Assembly (NCBI GenBank): GCA_030267965.1
Contig: BRYA01000661.1
Coordinates: forward strand, 1 to 64,000
Origin: Triparma columacea
Taxonomy: Eukaryota > Sar > Bolidophyceae > Parmales > Triparmaceae
Reading direction: 5' to 3'
DNA length: 64,000 nt
The position numbers were made by a program, and so were the translations under genes. Under the pieces are notes generated by a model. The model was not told the origin of the DNA and made no database searches. It saw nothing but the letters and a program-made list of their open reading frames with translations. Positions 31,587 to 44,437 of the stretch are shown here, in pieces; position 1 is the first letter of the stretch, and the number at the start of each line of letters is the position of its first letter.

Positions 31587-34500
31587 ATGGAGAAAAATGG
31601 GGGGGGGCATGGCTTGAGCATCGAGGTGACTTCGCTGAAGTCGGTGGGCTCTCCGAATCAAAGCCCATTCCCTTCTCCTAAGAATTTCCCATCGAGCCCT
31701 ATTACCCCTGTAAATTCTCCCCAGAAGATCCTCGCGAGAGGGTTTCTGATGTTCTTCACGCTCTTGTACGCCCTTGAGGTCGTATTTTGGTTCACCAACA
31801 CCGAGTTCAACTTCCCCCACTACTTTGATTTCTACTCGAGCAGTATCTCAAACATACAGATCCCTCAGGTCCTCGCCCCAATGTCTGCCCAGGCAGTGTT
31901 CACGCACTGGATGCTTCATATTGAGAAGATTTACGTGAATAGTGACCCAAGGGATCCTTGTCCGATTCCTCCTGAACCTCAAGTGGGTTGGAACCCATTT
32001 TCGAAGCTCAGGTGGGTGAGAGCATTTGTTTGCTTGCAAGGCCCCTACGCTCCTTCATCAGTAATCCTATTTCTTGCGCTTTTTAACACTAACACAAACC
32101 TTCGCTCCTCCCTCACCCTCCCGCCCCCCCCCCCCCCTCTCAGGGAAGACCAAATTTCAACCCTACTCCTTAAGGCACACTTTGTGCTCCACAACGGCAT
32201 GCTCGTTTTGACGTTGATTGGGTGCATAGTCTACGGAAAGATGGGCAACTCCTTTGAGGTCATAATGCAGGTTTCAATAATCCCCGTCTTGTACCACTTC
32301 TTCACCATCATGACGGTTACGATAAGACTTCGTCATGACACCCTCGAGCTGGAGAAGATGGCCGAGTACAGCTTCAGCTTTGGCCTCGGTACCATCTTTA
32401 TTTGCATCTTTCTGGCGTCGGAGACGTTGGGTTGCTTCCTCTACGACACGGACGCCATCCTGAGAGATGATGCTGACCGACTTGCAGACCTCTCGGACTT
32501 TGACTATGGTCCCAGGAAATGCTTCTCGACCTTATACGGTAATTACATGCTTTCGTACAACGCAGTCTATGCGAATTTAACTTACGTGCTTTTGTACTGG
32601 CTCGTCGACTCCGACTTTCGAATCATAAGCCTAATGAGGCTAAAGTTGCCAAAGCAGTACACAATCGCCTTCATCATGCAGACAATTGCGTCCGTAATTT
32701 TCATTTTCTTTTTCTCTCAGAAGGAGTTCCCGACAAAGAGAACAGATGAGGTGAGAATGGATGAGAATGGATGAGAATGAAATGGATGGAAGTGTATCAT
32801 TGCGCTCTTCCCACCGCCTGCCAATCACTAACATGTTCCCCCCCGCGCGCACGCCCCGCCGCCGCCCGTCGCTGCAGTGGTGGCCATATGCAAAGACAAT
32901 GTACATGGGGATGTGGGGCTACAGCCTCATCGTTCTATGCTACAAAAACATCCCTTCCCTCACCGTCATCGGCTTTGACTCCAGATTCTTCTCAGAGCGC
33001 CACATGCTGATTATATCCGATACACAAGAAAAGAAGTTCTTCAAGAGCCCCGAGGTGCTCAATGAGGACATGGTTGACATCAAAATCTCAGCGGAGATGG
33101 ATGCTCGGCATAAAGAAATGATGGAGGTTGTGGAGTACGAGGAAGAGGGAACTGACTTAATCCTTGGAGGGGGGGAGGTCGGAGGGGGAGTTGAGGGGGA
33201 GGAAGTAAGAGAGATGGAGCATGCTGAAATGTCCAAGAGAAGTCATGAAGTGCTGCAGAGCAAGGTGAGAAGGTGAAGAAGCTCGCCTCTTTTCGTCGTG
33301 ATTTCGTTTCTAGCAATCATAAATAACCCTCGCCGGTTGTCGATTCACTCCTTTCCCCCCTTTAAGGCCGAAGAGAAGACCCGCCCCTCTTCCCCCGTGG
33401 GGGATTTGGTGAGAAAGCATTTCGCCAAACCGTCGTGGCTGAACCAATCCTTTCGTCACGGAAAAGCGGCCCTCGCCAAGGGAGTCACTAGCAAGAAGAT
33501 GTTCGTGCTCCGCTTCATGCTTTGTTCCTTCTCCTATGCGCTCTTGGGGTTGTTCCTCTCCATGGTGAAAAATTTCGATTTCTACAAACTTTACTATTTT
33601 GACATGACAGGGGCCCTCTCCTTCTGCTCGGTGTGCGTTCATTATAGCATCATGGCGCAATATCCTTCAATATACGACAAGAGTGCCTACTTGGATTCGA
33701 AACCTCTCTGGGACCCAATCCTTGAAAACGGGAGACAAGTCAGGTCGAATTTTCGATGGGGTAGGCTCATCCAAATGGTTGTGTCTCCAAAATTGCAGTT
33801 CTACCTGCACAACATCTGTGTTTTCGGATGGAGGATTGTTGGGGCCATGATGGGGGTTGGAAATTACGGAATGTCTGATGTTGTAATTGCAGTTGCTAGC
33901 TTCATCATGGCCATGTTCATATACTACTACATCATCAGGCGCATGTGCGCCGCCCTGCGCCAGAGGATGGAGCCGGGATACTCGTCAGATAATGGTGTCG
34001 AATTGAAGGAGAAACTTTTCCTCGATGGAATGAGCTCTCTAGCTGTGACGGTTTTCTTCGTCTTTGAGGTATTTGGCTGCGTTATCCAAGTACAGGAAGA
34101 CCCTCTGCTGACCTCAGAGGACGTTCTCAAGGAGACCTGCGGGCTGTACAAGATGGCGAACACATCCATGGCCATCAACATAGTGTTCATTCAAATCATG
34201 AATCACCTTACTTTCTCTGAAATGAGTGGAGTCGAGCTCTTCACCTTCAAGATGAGGCGCTATCACCTCGTCGCCTTCTTTATAGTGCTCATACCTTGCT
34301 ATACATCCGTGTTTCTGTTCAGCAGGAGGGAGCAGGTGGACTCGTTGAACATGGACGACATTGACTTCTTCAAGCAGCCGCTGTTGAAGGTTGCGACGGT
34401 TGTGGGAGGGACGTACTTTTCCTTCATCTGGGTAATTATCCTCGTTATTTTGGGATATAGAGCCAAGCGCGTTCGAGATTACGATTTTTTCGCCAGTGAT

Positions 34501-36265
34501 ATCGAGGCCATTAAAAACAGGTTCGCCCCAGAGGAGGAACCAGACGAAGGTAGACCGTCACAAAATGAGAGAGCTTCGATCGCATCGTGGGAGAAGCTGA
34601 AGGGGAATATGGGCGCTGTCGCAGCCGCTGTCAGGGAAAGTGAAAGCGCGACAGAGGACGAGAATACGACGGAAGTTCTAAAGCGAGGGAGGGCTATTTC
34701 GGCTGTCACGAAGTTCACCCAGAACAAGAAGATATACGAAGGGAGGAAGGCCACCCACAGGCGATTGTGGATCCTAAAGGTCGTTCTCTCCTTCGGCACT
34801 ATTCTCTTCGTCGTTGCGCAGGTGTTTTATCTCGTCTCTTATTCCTCGAAAAACACTGAATCCTCAAAAAAATCCAAGGGGTTGGCGTACATTGCTCAGC
34901 CCCTGTCGTTTGCCTGCTGCATGATGCACTACTTCTGCGACATTGACATCGAGAATGAGAGCGTATCTATAAGCAGGCGGATAAAGCTGCAGTTTTTGTT
35001 GGGGACGGAGGGGAGGGGATCAACTTTTGAGGTGAGGGATTATTAAGTCGCTACATTCGGTTCCAATCCATCCCACTAATACCCCCTCGATTTCGCAGTA
35101 CGTTCACATCTTCTTGCACATCGTCGCGCACACCATCATTCCGATGGTGATGTATGGTCTTGAGGGGGGGGAGAAATTGTGGAACGTGCTCGCGTCTGTG
35201 TGCGTGTTCTTTTTGTGGCTGTACTTCCTCTTTCTGTGCAGGGAAGTGAGGGTGCAATTGGATGAAAAGCACAAGACGCTTCTAGAGATAGAAAAGACTT
35301 TAGAGAGGTTCTTCGGGGAGTGTTTTGCGGCGCTACTAGTCATCATATACGTTAGCATGGAGGCTTCGGGGTGCATAGAGGGTGCTGTAGACCTGGACTT
35401 GGAGTGTAGCAGTTACTTCAACTCGGCCAGGATTTTCGCAGCAACAATGGCGGTGCCGCTGGTGCTGTACGTCGCGACTTTCGTTGCGGATTTGAGCATG
35501 TATGATCTCATGACGAACAACGTCAACTTCGTGCTTGGTGCCGGCCTATTCATGACATTCCTGACGGGAGGCATCAGCGTTTTCGCTTTTGCCATTCGCA
35601 CGTGGTCCTTCGACCCTGATGATCTGCCCTTCTTCTACACGTTGAACTTCATTGACTTCTGGGAAGTAATGATGTTCGGTGCAATCAACTTGGTGATGAA
35701 GGGTGTGCTCCATGACTGCAAGAAGTTGAGCCTTGACGATACGGAAAAGATGAATATACTTCAGCAGCTGGCCGAGGACATTATGTCAGTCGAGAGAGAG
35801 GTGGAGGAGTTTGAGAAGGTATTGCAGGTGGCCGAAGATGAAGGAGACCTCGAGAAAATTGACAAGCTCAAGTTGGCCTACGCTGGCCTGAAGAGGACGC
35901 AGAAGGAGATGCAGCATAGGGAGGCGGAGCTCGGGAGGAAGGGGACCTTGACGAGGCAGGAGTCCATCGAAGCGCTTCATAGAAGCAAGGCAAAGGTGAT
36001 GAGGAGGCACAGTATCATTGCCGAAAAGAACATACTCCTGAACGAGTCCGACACGGAGAGCCAGCTGAGGCACTGCCGAATAATACGACAGCTGAATGAG
36101 GCGGATATCGACGAGGACATTAAGGAGCGGGAATTCATCAGGACATTGTTCGGGAGTCACGATGGAATGAGCGAGGAGGAAACGGGGGGAGACGGGGAGG
36201 GGGTGCACTACAGGGCAAGCAGAGGTTCAAGAATCAGCTCCAACTGGTTGGGATTGATTGTGTAA
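31587..36265 (+). CDS. Large polytopic membrane protein with three related repeats (1460 aa)
   Basis: Four exons: 31587-32750, 32878-33264, 33367-35031 and 35099-36265, all phase 0. I do not recognise the family. The protein is about 20 hydrophobic helices in three units separated by charged cytosolic linkers. Each unit starts with a long helix after a basic stretch (ARGFLMFFTLLYALEVVFW; FVLRFMLCSFSYALLGLF; WILKVVLSFGTILFVVAQVF). Each later has a phenylalanine-rich helix leading to a cysteine (IFLASETLGCFL; FFVFEVFGCVIQ; YVSMEASGCIEG). The third linker is acidic and Ser-rich, and the C-terminus has a coiled coil of about 100 residues (EREVEEFEKVLQ...MQHREAELGRK). Having all introns at phase 0 would ease exon duplication, but the introns do not mark repeat edges. 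No catalytic motif is seen; transport or sensing is possible. Confidence 0.75.
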
Positions 36266-36320
36266 GAATAACGGGAAAATAAATGAATGATGATAGGCGG
36301 CTGGTGTGTGAGCTTTTAAT

Positions 36321-37859
36321 TTACAAAGCCCTGGCACTTTTGGTCATGACAGAGAAACAATAATCGATGTCCTCCTCGTCTTGTTCGATTCCGCCACAGG
36401 CGACACGGATGACGATCTTCCCGTCAAGCTTCGTGTGGATGATGAAGCAGTCGCCCGTTGCTTTCACGGCGTCAAGCAATTTCTTCTGGTCTTCCTCTGA
36501 ACGACCTTTCCACCTGAAGCATACCAACGACAGTGATACGGGGGCGGCGAGCTCGAAGTCGTCGCTGGCCTCAATCTTTGCGGCCAGATATTTCGCCAGG
36601 TTAACACCGTTCTTCACGTGCTCCCTCATGCCCTGAGTTCCAAACCTACGCATGACGAACCAAAGCTTCAAGGACCTAAACCTCCTGCCGAGAGGCATTT
36701 GCCAATGTTCGAAGTCGACGACCGCTCCGCTCTCGGAATGTGCATTGCGGAGGTATTCAGGCTGCAAAGACAGCGCGTCGAGGATTGGTCGCCGGTTGGC
36801 AACGTAAAGGGCGGCAATATCGAATGGGCACATCAACTTCTTGTGGCAGTTGACGCAGAAAGAGTCAACGTCTTCCAATCCCACGAACTTGTCGCGGTAT
36901 TCTGGCAAACAGGCGTAGGCTCCGCCGTACGCAGCATCAACGTGGACCCACAAGTCGTACTTCTTTGCCACTGCATTAATGGGGGGCAGAGGATCAAATG
37001 CGCACGATGAAGTAGTACCTGTAGTCGCGACTACGGCGATCGGTGTCAGTCCCTTCTTGATGTCCTCTTTAATCTGCTTTTCGAGATCGTCGGCCTGAAG
37101 GGTGAGGTTGTTGGAAGGCGACGTCTTAATCGAACGGAATTGGGTTCCTATTATCATGGTTGCTTTTTCTGCAATGGCGTGCGTTTGGTCGCTGATATAG
37201 ACAACCATCTTGCTCCTATCGGCATCCTTCCTCTTGGCTGCGGCGAGCAAGACAACAGTCGCGCTTTCGCCAGCAGATCCCTGGATTACGCCACCACCGG
37301 GCCCGGGACTGCTGTGAAGGAAGCAGTCGGGAAGATTCAGAAACTGTGCCAACCAGTCGAGTGTCACGACCTCCAATTCAGTGCAAGCAGGACTGGCAAT
37401 CCAATCGAAGCCCATGACATTCAATCCAGCACAGAGTGTTTCGCCGAGAACAGCGGGGTAGCTGGCGTGGGGCTTAAAGTAGGCGAAAAATTTGTTCGAT
37501 GCCTCCCAGTTTGTCAAACCAGGGAGAATTTTCGAGTCCAAGTCGGACATGATTGCCTCATAAGATTCTGGAGAATTCGGTGCCGAGGTTGGAAGAGCCT
37601 TCTGCAAGTAGTTGGGCTCAACGCGAGAGATCACCGGGAGGTCTCTGCACGATTCGCGGTAGTCCGATATCCATCGAAGAAGCTTGCCCCCCCACGCGTT
37701 GAAGTCCTCAGCAGTTGTCGCTGGATACTTATGCTTAGTCGGGCGGGGACGAATATAATAATAAGCTATCATAGAAAGAGCGGACGCAGTACCGATGCTG
37801 ATCGTGAAGGTGCTTACGGATAGAGTTATGGTCAAAGTATTACCCTTCGTTGAAATCAT
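36321..37859 (-). CDS. Aromatic-L-amino-acid decarboxylase-like PLP enzyme, membrane-anchored
   Basis: A single exon; start at 37859 (512 aa), chosen because upstream in-frame codons would run toward the divergent ABCA gene and look unconserved. After a short lead, residues 10-35 form one hydrophobic helix followed by RPRPTKH, a signal anchor. The rest is a group II PLP decarboxylase: NWEASNKFFAYF, SPACTELEVVTLDWL, GGGVIQGSAGESATVVLLAA, TGTTSSCAFDP, VHVDAAYGGAYACLPEYR (PLP Asp) and VNCHKKLMCPFD with the Schiff-base Lys. The usual HKW is HKK. It should convert tyrosine, tryptophan or DOPA to the amine with release of CO2. The membrane anchor is odd for this normally soluble family. It converges with the three-repeat membrane protein (55 bp between stops). 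Confidence 0.88.
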   Translation of the reverse strand: MISTKGNTLTITLSVSTFTISIGTASALSMIAYYYIRPRPTKHKYPATTAEDFNAWGGKLLRWISDYRESCRDLPVISRVEPNYLQKALPTSAPNSPESYEAIMSDLDSKILPGLTNWEASNKFFAYFKPHASYPAVLGETLCAGLNVMGFDWIASPACTELEVVTLDWLAQFLNLPDCFLHSSPGPGGGVIQGSAGESATVVLLAAAKRKDADRSKMVVYISDQTHAIAEKATMIIGTQFRSIKTSPSNNLTLQADDLEKQIKEDIKKGLTPIAVVATTGTTSSCAFDPLPPINAVAKKYDLWVHVDAAYGGAYACLPEYRDKFVGLEDVDSFCVNCHKKLMCPFDIAALYVANRRPILDALSLQPEYLRNAHSESGAVVDFEHWQMPLGRRFRSLKLWFVMRRFGTQGMREHVKNGVNLAKYLAAKIEASDDFELAAPVSLSLVCFRWKGRSEEDQKKLLDAVKATGDCFIIHTKLDGKIVIRVACGGIEQDEEDIDYCFSVMTKSARAL

Positions 37860-38016
37860 CTTGTGGGTCCCTTGTTCCTTAAATGATTTGCCTCCCTTCC
37901 GAATCCGAATCCCTGTGAATCCTGACGACGAGAATGACAAGAAGCATCGCTCAATAGACCAGACCAGAAACAAAAAATAGCAAGACATCCTCAGGAGCGA
38001 AGTCAAAGAGCGCAGA

Positions 38017-41000
38017 ATGGTGACCATGTCATTGGCCTTCCGCCAGATGAAGGCCATCCTGTGGAAGAACATGCTGTTGCGTTCGACAGCTCCCCTTTCT
38101 ACTCTCATCGAAGTCAGCATGCCAGTCCTCTTCATGCTACTTCTCACCTGGATCAAGACCCTGGCCAATGATTACGATTCCCCCCCCATCGCGTACATGT
38201 GCGGGCAGACGTACCCGTGGAACTATGCCGATAGTGTTACGGATATTTTACCCACTGGTTCCTTGGGACAGTGCCTCGTCCCTCCTGATGCCTGTGATCC
38301 TCCGAATGGTGTGGGTTCATACTACAAGAGCCCCATTGACTACATTCCCGGCCAGAAGACGTACCAGAACTTGGGGTATGTGCCATCCGCCGCCGGAGAG
38401 TTGTACCCCTGGTATTCCTATACCGTGGGTGATTCTTCTCCTCTCTTCACGGCTTCTTCCGCTATTTCCCCAGATAATGTTGTTACCTTACACCCTCCTT
38501 CCCCGACCTTTGTCAAGATGGCTCAAACCATGGATGCGAAGATCGCGATTCTACCAATTCAGTCGACTGACGGCCTGGCGGCAGAGGCCACAAGATTTCA
38601 GGATTACTTGTCAAACATGCTTTCCAACGCGGGTGTTAGCCCGGAGAAGAAGATCAAAGCATTTGAATCCGAGGCTGCTCTCGATGATTATGTTACGGCG
38701 ATCGAGTACGACAACGTTGAGAATCTTCCCGACAAGATCGCTTTCGGAATTGTCTTGAACTCTATCGACCCGGCGGCTGCTCAATTCGACTACAGCATCC
38801 GCGTTAATTTCACGGCGCCCTTGGACATGGGTCAGGATATGGTGAGTCTTGGCGCGGTCCCTTCTTAGCTTCCCCTCTTCATCCTCCTTACAACTCCCTC
38901 TCCCGCTCACGCAGGTGCCCAACATCAACAACAGCACTGATATTCCTTCCTCCTTTTCCGGCACGAATTCTTCTGTCAACTTCCTCCTCCCGTCGACAAA
39001 GACTTTTACGGACATATTCTCGAAGCCTGCTACGTCCAGCTACTTTTACGGGTACGCTTACTCAGGGTTCCTTGCCTTGCAAGAGGTAACAGATGAGTAC
39101 TTGATGAGTTTCGCCAAGGTGACCGCAGATGGGGGTAACGTTGATACTTTCGTGGCATCTGGAGCCCCTACTGTCGACACGATGGTTTCCATGTCGCTTT
39201 TCCCTGAGTTCTCTCTAGATGCGAATAATTTTCAGGCCATCATCGGGACAGTCCTCGCGCTATTCTATATGCTTGCCTTTTTGTACCCCTTTTCAAGGTT
39301 CATCAGAGGCCTTGTGCTCGAGAAGGTGAGAACGCAGCTGGGGCAACAATTATTACTTTTGTTTTGGTGCACAATTTAGACACACAAGATGGCAATGCCT
39401 GCTTTCGTGTTCAGTGGGAGGGACGGTGCTATTCATAGATGTGTGGCCTCTCTACTCATCATCGCGACTAACTTCCTCCGACTGTCGCTTTGCTCATCGT
39501 AGGAGGAGAAGATCAAGGAGGGGATGAAGATCATGGGCCTGTCCGATACTGTTTACGCATTGTCCTGGCTCATCACGCTTACATTTCAGTCGTCGATCAC
39601 GACTTTGGGGATCTTGCTCGTAACGAGAGGGTCTGTGTTCGAGTACTCTGATGACGCTGTCATCTTTTTGTACTTCTTCGCCTTCTCTGTTTCGGTGGTG
39701 ATGTTTACATTTTTGCTGGCCACGTTCTTCTCGAAGGCAAAGTCGGCTGCCATTCTTGGCACTATCATATTCTTTGGAAGCTACTTCCCCTTCTACGCGG
39801 TTAACGATCCAAACATGTCAACTGTCGTAAAACTCCTCGCTTCTCTTCTCGCACCAACTGCGTTTGCCTTAGGTGCCGGTACGATTGGAAGGTGAGGAGT
39901 TGCAGGACGTAGTGATTCAAAGAAATAAATGTGTTGTTTAATGGTTCGTTCGCTCCTATTCAACCTGACCCGTCTTCGCTCCTCCGCTTGTGTAGTCTCG
40001 AGGGCGCAGGGGTTGGAGCTACGCCTGCTACATCGTTCGATATATACGACAACTTCTCGCTCTTCTATTGCATCTTCATGCTCGTCGTCGATTCGGTGCT
40101 CTACGGGTTGCTCGCCGCCTACTTCGACAAGGTCCTACCTTCCGAGTACGGAACCCAACTTCATTGGACTTTCCCTCTCACTTCCATCAAGGGTGTGTTC
40201 GTTTCAAAGGGCGGTGACGAGACAGAATCCGGGGCCGACCTTCATCAGCCGCTCATTGATCAATTGGAGGGAGCTGCGACCAACACTGATGTCAAGGAGG
40301 AGGCTGTAAACGCGGACCTCATGAGCCAGATTACCGAAAAGAGAACACTGTCCATCAGAAATTTGCGCAAGGTCTTCAAGACAACGGGCGAAGATAGGAT
40401 CGCCGTCAACAATCTCAACATGGATATGTTCGAGGGTCAGATTTCAGTGCTTTTGGGGCATAACGGAGCAGGAAAGAGTACGACCATCAGCATGCTGACG
40501 GGCCTTATCAACAGCACCGCCGGCGAAGCTTATATCAAAGGGAAATTAATGACGAAAGACATGAAGGATATTCGAAGTTCAATGGGAGTGTGCCCTCAGC
40601 ATGACGTCCTCTTTGCGGACTTGACCGTCGTGCAGCATCTCAGGATGTTTGCGACGTTCAAGGGAGTCGACGCGCGAGACATTGAGAATGCTGTTCAGGA
40701 GACCATCGCTGAGGTTGGGCTGACTGAGAAGGCCAACGTTGCGTCTAAGCAGTTGTCCGGGGGCATGAAGAGGAAGCTCTCTGTTGGCATCGCCCTCATT
40801 GGTGATTCCAAGGTCGTCATCCTAGATGAACCTACGTCTGGGATGGATCCGTACTCCCGTCGCTCGACATGGAACATCTTACAGCGTAACAAGGCCGGAC
40901 GCATCATCCTACTTACTACGCACTTCATGGACGAGGCGGACATCCTTGGAGATAGGATTGGGATCATGGCGCATGGTCAGCTGCAATGCATTGGTTCTAG

Positions 41001-44000
41001 CATGTTCTTGAAATCGGCTTACGGCGTCGGCTACACCTTCACGATTGTGAGGACCAACGGAAGTACCGACTCTCAGGCAAAGGCGATCGACGACTGCGTG
41101 AGCAAGCACGTTCCGTCCGCCGACCCTCTTAGCTTGGTCGGGTCTGAGCAGTCCTACAGGCTCCCATTCTCCGCATCCGACAATTTTGTCGAGCTCTTTG
41201 AGGTCATGGAGAAGGACAAGCTTAGGCTTGGCGTTTCAAGCTATGGCATCTCGGTCACCACCCTCGAAGAAGTTTTCATCAGAGTTGGGAAGGGCATCGC
41301 TGACGAGAAGGACAGGGAACACTTGAGCTCGATCGCGAGGAGCAGCAGCTTGGTTTCTGCCGAAGGGGTGGGCGGTGGCGTCGATGCTGCTGCCGGCGAC
41401 GCAAGTGGGGGAGCAGGGGAGGTGAAGTCACCCCTCCTCAAGAGTGAGGCCTTGGAAGAAGCGACCGGCTCCGCGTTCGTATCCTCCATCACTGGACGTG
41501 TATCCGAGAGGAAGGTGTTCTGGACTCACACAAAGGCGCTCTTGCGCAAGAGGGCAATCTATGGTATGCGCGATAAGAAATCATTCTGCTTCCAGCTCGT
41601 CATTCCCACTATCCTCGTGCTCTTTGGTATGGTACTGCTAACAATCTCGGGTGGCATTGACCAGCCCTCCATCGTGCTGTTGACGAGCGGGTCCGAGTTC
41701 AACAAGGACTTCACTGGGAAGTTGAGGAACCCTGTGCCGGTCTATGTTGAGAACGGGAACACTGTCGGGTCAAAAATTCTTGAGAACCTCAATCTCATCC
41801 CAAACACCGATACTCTGGCAAAGGATGTCACCACGGAGGCTACTGCTGCTGAAGACGCCTTCTACGGATGCAGTGTGGGCCCTGAGCCGCTGAAGTCCAT
41901 GAGTTCTTATCTTATCAACACGCCAGCGGCTGATTTGTCGGAAGAGGAAGGTGCTTCGAGATACGGTGCCATCACGATTGCCGACTCTGGTACCGACGGA
42001 ACGACATCGTTTGCTTACAACATTATGGTAAACGCATCTAGTACGCATGGCCCTGGAATCTTTATGAATTTGGCCAGTTCTGCGAGTTTGATGACTCTCG
42101 TTGGAAGCAGCGACGCCTACATAAAGACCTCGAACAACCCTTTGCCCCCGACTAACAAGGAGAACAACTTCAGTCAAACTGCGGATGCATTCACTGCGGC
42201 GCTCATGGTGATGATCGCGTTCTGTTTTTTGCCTGCAAGTTATGTTATTTTTGTCGTGAAGGAGAGGGAGGTGAAAGCGAAGCACCAGCAGATAATCAGC
42301 GGAGTCAGTCTCTCAGCTTACTGGTGAGTGGTGGGCGTCTCGGAAGGGTTATGTTTGTGTGTAGAATTGTCCATCGCTTTTGTCCATCGCTTTTGGCCAT
42401 CGTCTCCACCATTGCCCACCCACCTGCCTAACTCTATCCTATCCCCCACGTAGGTTTGCGACGTTCGCTTGGGACGCAGTGTCGTACCTCGCTCCGTTTA
42501 CACTGACGATGTCGCTCATCTACGCATTCGGAATCGAGAACTACACCCACGGAGACGGAGGCATAGCTTGTGCGTTGCTCTTCTTGCTGTTCGGCCCCGC
42601 TGTCGCAGGATTTACGTACATCAGCTCTTTCCTGTTCACAAGCCACTCCACTGCGCAAAATATCGTCCTCTTCCAGAACTTTGTTACAGGACTTTGCCTC
42701 ATGATCACGAGCTTCGTCCTCAGTCTCATTGATAGTACGAAAGAAATTAACATGCAACTGAAGTGGATTTACCGCCTCTTCCCTGGCTTTTGCCTCGGAG
42801 ACGGACTCGTCCAGCTGACATTCTGCGTGAAGGGCAAATGCCCTACTTATGTAGACGGCGGTCTCAGCTTTGCTGAGACCCAAGGTCCTCTCAAGTGGGA
42901 CGTGACCGGGGCGGACATCACCTATCTCGCGTTTGAAATTGTGGCCTACTTCCTCATCACATGGTTCATTGAATACGTTAGGAGCTTTCCGTCCCTCATT
43001 GATTGCTTCTCGAGGCTTACTGTCAAGGACCCGGGTGACCAGGGAGATGACGAGGCAGATGATGAAGATGTCGCCCTGGAGAAGGAGAGGGTAGCAATGG
43101 GGGATGCAGACGGTGATGTTGTTGTGTTGAAGGATCTGCGCAAGGTTTACGCGGCAAGTACGGGCCCGAAGGTTGCTGTGAAGGGGTTGAGCTTTGGAAT
43201 CCCAAATGGAGAATGCTTCGGCTTTTTGGGAATAAATGGGGCTGGAAAGACCACCACCCTATCCATTCTAAGTGGAGAGTTCCCCCCCACCAGCGGAACT
43301 GGGTACATTGGCGGCTTCGATATCCGTGGCGACCAGTCGCTCATCCGGAGGAAAATCGGGTACTGTCCTCAATTTGATGCGTTGCTGGAACTTCTTACCG
43401 TCGAGGAACACTTGTACCTTTACGCTAGGATAAAAGGTATGTCAGAGAGGAGCCTCCCGGGTATCGTGCAGGGCATCATGTCCGACATGGACCTGCTCGA
43501 CTTCTCCAACAAGGCCGCAGGAAGTTTGTCAGGGGGCAACAGGAGGAAACTCTCTGTCGCGATTGCCATGATAGGTGGGCCCTCGATTGTCTTCCTCGAC
43601 GAGCCTTCGACTGGCATGGATCCTGTCGCGAGGAGGTTTATGTGGGACGTGATTGCGAACATGAGCACCCGTGAAGGCAAGTGCTCTGTGATTCTCACGA
43701 CTCACTCCATGGAAGAGGCCGAGGCGTTGTGCTCGAGGATTGGCATCATGGTTGCCGGGAGGTTGAGGTGCTTGGGCAGCGGACAGCATTTGAAGGTCCG
43801 CCATGGCTCCGGCTATGAAGTCGACGTCAAGATCGATGTCGTCCCAGCCTCCGCCGTTCTAGACGCCTTCACTCTTCTCGCGAGGTCGAGCGCGCTGCCA
43901 GTGAACTGCTTCGCAGAAATTCCGGCGCACATTGCCGCCAGCCTTAATGGAGGGAAGGGAGAAAGTGCAATATACAAGGACGAGACTGACGCCAAAAATA

Positions 44001-44437
44001 TCCTCATCAACCTGTCCCTGTGTCGGGTTAACTTGGACAACCTGAAGAAACTCTGCATGTCCTTGGGGAAGCCTCAGCGCTTTAACCAGGTACATTCGCA
44101 GGGCAGCGGCTCGGCACTTTACGAGATGCACATGGTCACGGGGGCCGTACAGGTGGAGAGCTTCCTGGAATGGTGGATCTTGGAGGATCTGTTTGAAAGC
44201 TTGGAGGGGTTCTTCGCCAATGAATTTGATAAGGCCAGATTGACGGAGCGCAGCACGTTGAGCAGCTGTCGGTATTCGGTGGCCGATCAGGGGCTGAGCT
44301 TGCCGCGGATATTCGGAGTTTTGGAAAAAAACAAGCAGAGACTGGGGATACAGGAATACAGCGTTGGACAAACGACCTTAGAACAGATCTTCAACCAATT
44401 TGCAGGAACAAACCAGAATCCAGAAAACGCTGAGTAG
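38017..44437 (+). CDS. ABCA-family full-size ABC transporter
   Basis: Five exons: 38017-38841, 38915-39325, 39503-39891, 39996-42323 and 42454-44437, giving 1978 aa. Layout: membrane domain 1 with a large loop after the first helix, nucleotide-binding domain 1, membrane domain 2 with a second large loop, nucleotide-binding domain 2. NBD1 has LLGHNGAGKSTTISML (Walker A), LSGGMKRKLSVGIALIG (signature) and VVILDEPTSGMDP (Walker B). NBD2 has FLGINGAGKTTTLSILSG, LSGGNRRKLSVAIAMIG and IVFLDEPSTGMDP. The motif EEKIKEGMKIMGLSD after exon 3's start is the ABCA coupling region. These proteins move lipids across membranes using ATP. Both NBDs look fully competent. Followed in the same direction by the MFS gene after about 600 bp. 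Confidence 0.95.
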
